Notes under the pieces: generated by a model
The model's input: only the letters and a program-made list of their open reading frames with translations
The model's database searches: none
What the model was told of the DNA's origin: nothing
NCBI GenBank assembly: GCA_002453165.1
Contig: DKGH01000049.1
Coordinates: forward strand, 11,647-26,159
Reading direction: 5' to 3'
DNA: 14,513 nt
From: Verrucomicrobia bacterium UBA6775
GTDB taxonomy: Bacteria > Verrucomicrobiota > Verrucomicrobiia > Limisphaerales > UBA1096
Shown here: piece after piece, positions 12,101 to 14,513 of the stretch
How positions within the stretch are numbered: position 1 is the stretch's first letter
How the letters are laid out: every line of letters starts with the position of its first letter
Program-made: the position numbers and the translations under genes

Positions 12101-14513
12101 CCTTGTTCGTGGTGATCTCAAATTTTTTACGGGAATAATTGATTCCCAACTCGCTCCGGCAGGTGCCTCGACGGTTGGAGAAAAACGATTTGTACTCGCT
12201 CGCCCGGGAGGAGTACGAGTTGCTCACCGCCTCCTCGGCGTCCAGCCAGGCGTACATACGCGGTGAGTCGTAGGTGTATTTCTCGTAAAACTCCGCGAGG
12301 TAGGAGTAGAACAACCGCTTGTTGTACCACTTGGTAATGTAGCCACTAAATCCGGGCATGCCGTTGTAGAGCTTGGCACCGGTGTTGCCGAATGCCAGAT
12401 CGCTGTCCCAGTGCAGAAACTGGAATTTACCATCTTCGTACCTCTGATAAAAAAACCCGTTCTTGCCTCGGTTAAGTGAGAAGGAGTCCCAGTCGGAAAT
12501 ATAGCCACGAACCATCGACATGATCATAGTCTGGTGTGGGTCAACCAATCGCTCAATCTGTTCCTGTTTGTAACTCTTGCTCACCGTGCGGAAGAGGTTG
12601 ATCAATGCACTAAAGTCGTCCTCCCACTCATTGGTACGCTTCATCCACTCTGTCCGATAACGACCGGGATTATCGGTGCCCTTGTAACGCCAGTCGGCAT
12701 TTCGATTTGAGCGCGACCATCCATCGGTAAACCACCACTCATCATCGATTCGATAGAGATTACCTTTAACACCTTCATTAAAATTTCGGCGAAGAAAATC
12801 GTTAGCTACCGGCTCAACTTCTTCACGCATTTGAGGCGAACCATTATTAACAACGAACCAGATCATTTCATTTTCGTTCACCACATGCCCCATCAAATAG
12901 AGCATGTATCTGGTCATACGGTTTCTACTAACCCGACCATTGGCATCATCATCCCATGACAGCTTATACTTACCCCTAAATCGTCGATCATTAGGTATCT
13001 TCCACTTGCCCCGATTTAAATTATTGCCGCGTGTCCATGGGCTACCGCTATTGCGAGTCTCACAGTTATAACGAATGTCCTTTTCGTTGGAGATAAACGT
13101 AGCGTTGTAATAGTGATTTGAGAGTCTAGGAAATTTATATTTGTACTTTGAACTACCCCCATTACTTATTGCTCCAAGATGATAATCGGAAACCACCAAA
13201 CGGACAGTACGCAGATCATTTTTTGGCTTACGATTGTCAACTACATACAAAGCTGGCAAATCAGGACCAAGTTTGGGTTGCATATACTTAGATCCATTAC
13301 CCGCTTCTGCCTCAACATAAAACTGAACCTTTCTACCATTTGTCCTGTACTCAGTCAGCGTGGCAGTAAAAACCCCATCGTTAGCAACCTCATCCCCACC
13401 ACTTATACCGTTGTCATACATAGTTTTGCTCTTCCAAGTCCCGCCCAAGTTGGATGAATCGGCGCGGTGCCGCAGCCGAACAACGTCCAGCGGATCGGCG
13501 GAGGCCACCCTAGCTGTCACCCGAACTGACTGCGAAGAAGTTGGAACAGCAGGACTGTGCAGAATCCCATCAACCTGAGGGGGAGGCTCAGCTTGAAAAA
13601 TTGAGTTTCTTTTTCCTGGTGTGCCAAGATTCTCGGGAATCTCTATCAGAAAACTCCCGGCAAGACTCTTATCCCATGTCCAAGCTATTAATCGGGGGTT
13701 GCCTCTAACCCATTTAGCCTTAAAACGAATCGTTGCATCATCATTACGTCGAATGCCGGATGTCATATCAATCTCCATCCTGTTGGGACGATTATCACCC
13801 CGCCCGTCAGCGATCAGGTGCAAGCCTTCGTTGTCCATGTAACTTGCCCAATGAGTTCCCTGAGCCAACCAGCCATTGGCGCTGCTGCTCCCGGTCGCCA
13901 TCTTTGTGCTGTTTTTAAGGACGTTATTTGAATTGTCCCTAGCGGTTGTAACTTCAATATCTTTCAAAATAATCTCCGAGTCACCAACCAGGTGCATATG
14001 AAATTCACGATAATCAGTGGCGCCGCCCTCGGTTCGCAACTGTCGATAGCGACCAGTAGTCGTGTACTCACGGAAAGTGCTCTTACCGCGCTCGTCACTG
14101 TCTCGCCATGCGGAAGGCCGATTGTTGTCAACCCAAGGGTTAATAAGCTCCATACTTGTACCCGCCCCTTTGGTCCAGTCTGGCCAATCACCGTGGTTCG
14201 AATAATCAACCTCGTCAGCCAGATTGCCATAGGCATCCTCAAGCCGGAGCATCTCGCCCGGGTTGCTCAACTCCCCGCGATAATTCCCGACGACGTTGGC
14301 AGACTGATACACGCGCTTGATGTATTTGATGTCCGCCGCTACCACGAGGTAGCCCCCGGCCTTGATGGTCGTTCCGGTCGAGAAGGTGAAATTCACACCT
14401 TCGGTGAACCGCCAACCGGTGAGGTCGATCTCCGAATCGCCTCGATTGTACAGTTCGATAAACTCGCCACCTCGATGATCTCCCGGCGGATTGTACATGA
14501 TCTCGTTGATGAC
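9114..14513 (-). CDS. Giant LTD / CotH-kinase-like modular protein, 5' end outside window
   Basis: The frame is open to the window edge (at least 1799 residues); start and signal peptide lie beyond it. Modules in order: LTD (14513 to about 14120; VINEIMYNPPG); a beta-sandwich and an Ig-like segment; a CotH-like domain (about 13217-12220) ending in FQFLHWDSDLAFGN (about 12416-12375), which holds the W-D-x-D motif; a PKD-like domain (about 11860-11590; SYDPESQALTFNW); a DUF1349-like concanavalin fold (about 11575-10970); three further LTDs (about 10950-10540, 10480-10120, 9990-9505); a thrombospondin-3-type acidic segment (about 9495-9340; DSDRDGMPDAW, DADVDGLANAAEY) that should bind calcium; and the shared C-terminal module (about 9335-9117). 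It is probably secreted or surface-bound. It heads an operon with the downstream paralogue, 8 bp away. Base composition of the CotH part is much lower in GC than the rest. Confidence 0.87.
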   Translation of the reverse strand, partial: VINEIMYNPPGDHRGGEFIELYNRGDSEIDLTGWRFTEGVNFTFSTGTTIKAGGYLVVAADIKYIKRVYQSANVVGNYRGELSNPGEMLRLEDAYGNLADEVDYSNHGDWPDWTKGAGTSMELINPWVDNNRPSAWRDSDERGKSTFREYTTTGRYRQLRTEGGATDYREFHMHLVGDSEIILKDIEVTTARDNSNNVLKNSTKMATGSSSANGWLAQGTHWASYMDNEGLHLIADGRGDNRPNRMEIDMTSGIRRNDDATIRFKAKWVRGNPRLIAWTWDKSLAGSFLIEIPENLGTPGKRNSIFQAEPPPQVDGILHSPAVPTSSQSVRVTARVASADPLDVVRLRHRADSSNLGGTWKSKTMYDNGISGGDEVANDGVFTATLTEYRTNGRKVQFYVEAEAGNGSKYMQPKLGPDLPALYVVDNRKPKNDLRTVRLVVSDYHLGAISNGGSSKYKYKFPRLSNHYYNATFISNEKDIRYNCETRNSGSPWTRGNNLNRGKWKIPNDRRFRGKYKLSWDDDANGRVSRNRMTRYMLYLMGHVVNENEMIWFVVNNGSPQMREEVEPVANDFLRRNFNEGVKGNLYRIDDEWWFTDGWSRSNRNADWRYKGTDNPGRYRTEWMKRTNEWEDDFSALINLFRTVSKSYKQEQIERLVDPHQTMIMSMVRGYISDWDSFSLNRGKNGFFYQRYEDGKFQFLHWDSDLAFGNTGAKLYNGMPGFSGYITKWYNKRLFYSYLAEFYEKYTYDSPRMYAWLDAEEAVSNSYSSRASEYKSFFSNRRGTCRSELGINYSRKKFEITTNKGNDWDVTADRVSLKGTSPYGVIHLEVDGHPEAQAKWTGLTGWQVSGIQLREGEQSVKILGKDQNGNIRNETEININKSGNAAPVASLKASPASWNISVYDTLDIDARDSYDPESQALTFNWSATNLEEMDLRPLGQARARALFTRPGLYEFTVKVKDEEGKESEVSREAAVHGTNGFSGFGEPALEDYWRLANVRPRGNFSPDTWYSLDDVPGWLEVQVLDYTAKPLAKSFSTYPFISRKLPEKTDWAMQTKLRLVSRQFGDYDSGLMVLLGKGTKRTRYTIGFDDGVRLAVKKVDSKGNAESIYTKSIAQEEMAVRIIRHGDKLHFEWKVEDVWQEVHVETLGANTPAYDGGMFVATEEVQAIRVGFDYAILIDPSAVSPLKGSLSVSEIMYNPIGGDDYEYIELINAGTANINLNRAQIDRGVTYQFGNITLGVGERIVVAKNRAAFQSRYGKTGILLADGQYEGRLRNNGETIAAVDADGDLVFEVDYDDGSAWPGRADGNGSSLVVINPLGDLNDPRNWNSSNTYNGTPGDAVTAVPTVVINEVLAHSDAPQEDAIELHNHGKAEVDLSGWFLSDSANNLKKYRIPDGTTIGPNGYHVFYEKAFLLDNGENGFSLSSARGDDVWLTQADAEGNLLRFVDKVDFGPTANGVSLGRYPNATGPLVAMASNSLGSNVRAGQDVALLNEFRAGKGAPNTGPLVGPIVISEIMYAPEEGNAEYVVLSNTSVGSVPLFDPANPANGWKLDNAIEFTFPTDFALKSGESVYVGAVEPELLRELYELDANTLVLGPFDGKLNNAGESLQLYRPDPPQTLPPDIGLVPYILVEKVKYGAASPWPAMPEEGGSAIQRISLDRFANDASNWMRPGTETDSDRDGMPDAWEDAHALDPNDAADGVQDADVDGLANAAEYAAGTDPRDADSSLVLDVTRLANGRLQLGFAAVEGRSYTIHASQALGQAWRPLAEFAPQEAGAVTHELSPGGDQRYFRLEVVLNP
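9225..9246. repeat. Doubled HIP-like palindrome in C-terminal module
   Basis: CGCTTGGCCAAGCG (9225-9238) overlaps GCCAAGCGCTTGGC (9231-9244). The 21 bases at 9226-9246 are identical to 1340-1360. It codes SQALGQAW in the C-terminal module of the larger LTD/CotH protein. Confidence 0.9.
9301..9314. repeat. Partial HIP-like palindrome
   Basis: The core TTGGCCAA (9304-9311) has an intact right arm (GCG) but a degenerate left arm (CCG). It lies in frame in the C-terminal module, within 65 bp of the doubled copy. Confidence 0.7.
9382..9389. repeat. HIP-like core TTGGCCAA
   Basis: The core octamer has weak arms (GTTGGCCAAGCC). It encodes GLANA in the calcium-binding acidic segment of the larger LTD/CotH protein. 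Confidence 0.6.
11415..11433. repeat. Degenerate doubled HIP-like motif
   Basis: CTTGGCCAAG (11415-11424) is followed by a second CTTGGCC (11427-11433) with the same 12-bp period seen in the doubled copies at 1340 and 9226, but with altered arms. It codes AKPLAK in the DUF1349-like domain. Confidence 0.65.
11524..11531. repeat. HIP-like core TTGGCCAA
   Basis: The core octamer sits in ACGTTGGCCAAACG, where both arms are altered from the consensus. It lies at the start of the DUF1349-like domain (coding RLANVR). Confidence 0.55.
11691..11704. repeat. HIP-like palindrome in PKD-like domain
   Basis: A perfect 14-bp CGCTTGGCCAAGCG, read in frame as PLGQAR inside the PKD-like domain. It is the last full copy before a stretch of about 2.8 kb without the motif. 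Confidence 0.88.
12720..14000. other. AT-richer segment inside the CotH gene
   Basis: Sampled 60-base lines here run about 32-45% GC (for example 13081-13140 at about 32%), against about 55-65% in most of the window. A richer pocket near 13440-13560 interrupts it. The reading frame is continuous through the segment and it lacks the palindromic repeat. It covers the CotH-like domain and the modules before it, which suggests a module of different origin. Confidence 0.6.

Overview
The window reads as a moderately GC-rich bacterial chromosome, most likely from the Verrucomicrobiota or a related PVC-group lineage. That placement is an inference. It rests on two very large secreted proteins combining lamin-tail (LTD) and CotH-kinase-like modules, on a short beta-rich C-terminal module of the kind common in that phylum, and on weak or absent Shine-Dalgarno sequences at most starts. 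There is no rRNA or tRNA gene, no CRISPR array and no insertion sequence.

Layout. At 106-414 (+) is a small CBM48/early-set glycogen-binding-type protein. It converges on a Mn-type superoxide dismutase (491-1105, -), and a rho-independent terminator for the sod transcript lies between them. Next come hisH (1359-1976, -) and a CmcI-like hydroxylase/methyltransferase (1973-2653, -) whose stop overlaps the hisH start by 4 bp. Divergent from these is a plus-strand run of an FkbM-type methyltransferase (2759-3664), a PfkB sugar kinase (3666-4562, 1 bp gap) and a ClpP-family subunit (4642-5214). The ClpP homologue has Asn in place of the catalytic Asp. The remaining 9.3 kb is a minus-strand operon of two giant modular surface or secreted proteins. 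The upstream gene (9114 to beyond the window end) and the downstream gene (5227-9105) are 8 bp apart. Both combine LTD domains, a CotH-like domain and a related C-terminal module of about 72 residues.

The most unusual feature is not a gene. A 14-bp perfect palindrome, CGCTTGGCCAAGCG, occurs seven times, and its core TTGGCCAA occurs twelve times. The half-site GCCAAGCG or its complement was counted 28 times by eye. Copies lie in intergenic DNA and inside five protein-coding regions on both strands. Inside genes the motif is read in all three frames (RLAKR, ALGQA, AWPSA), so it appears to be maintained or spread at the DNA level. It behaves like the cyanobacterial highly iterated palindrome HIP1 but with an unrelated sequence. 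Copies concentrate near gene ends, and long stretches (5355-9050 and 11762-14513) lack it. Part of the latter is also clearly AT-richer than its surroundings.

How the genes fit together: the FkbM, CmcI-like and PfkB genes point to sugar or glycan modification. Sod, ClpP and HisH are housekeeping-type genes. The LTD/CotH pair is probably an envelope or extracellular system. No single pathway unites the window.
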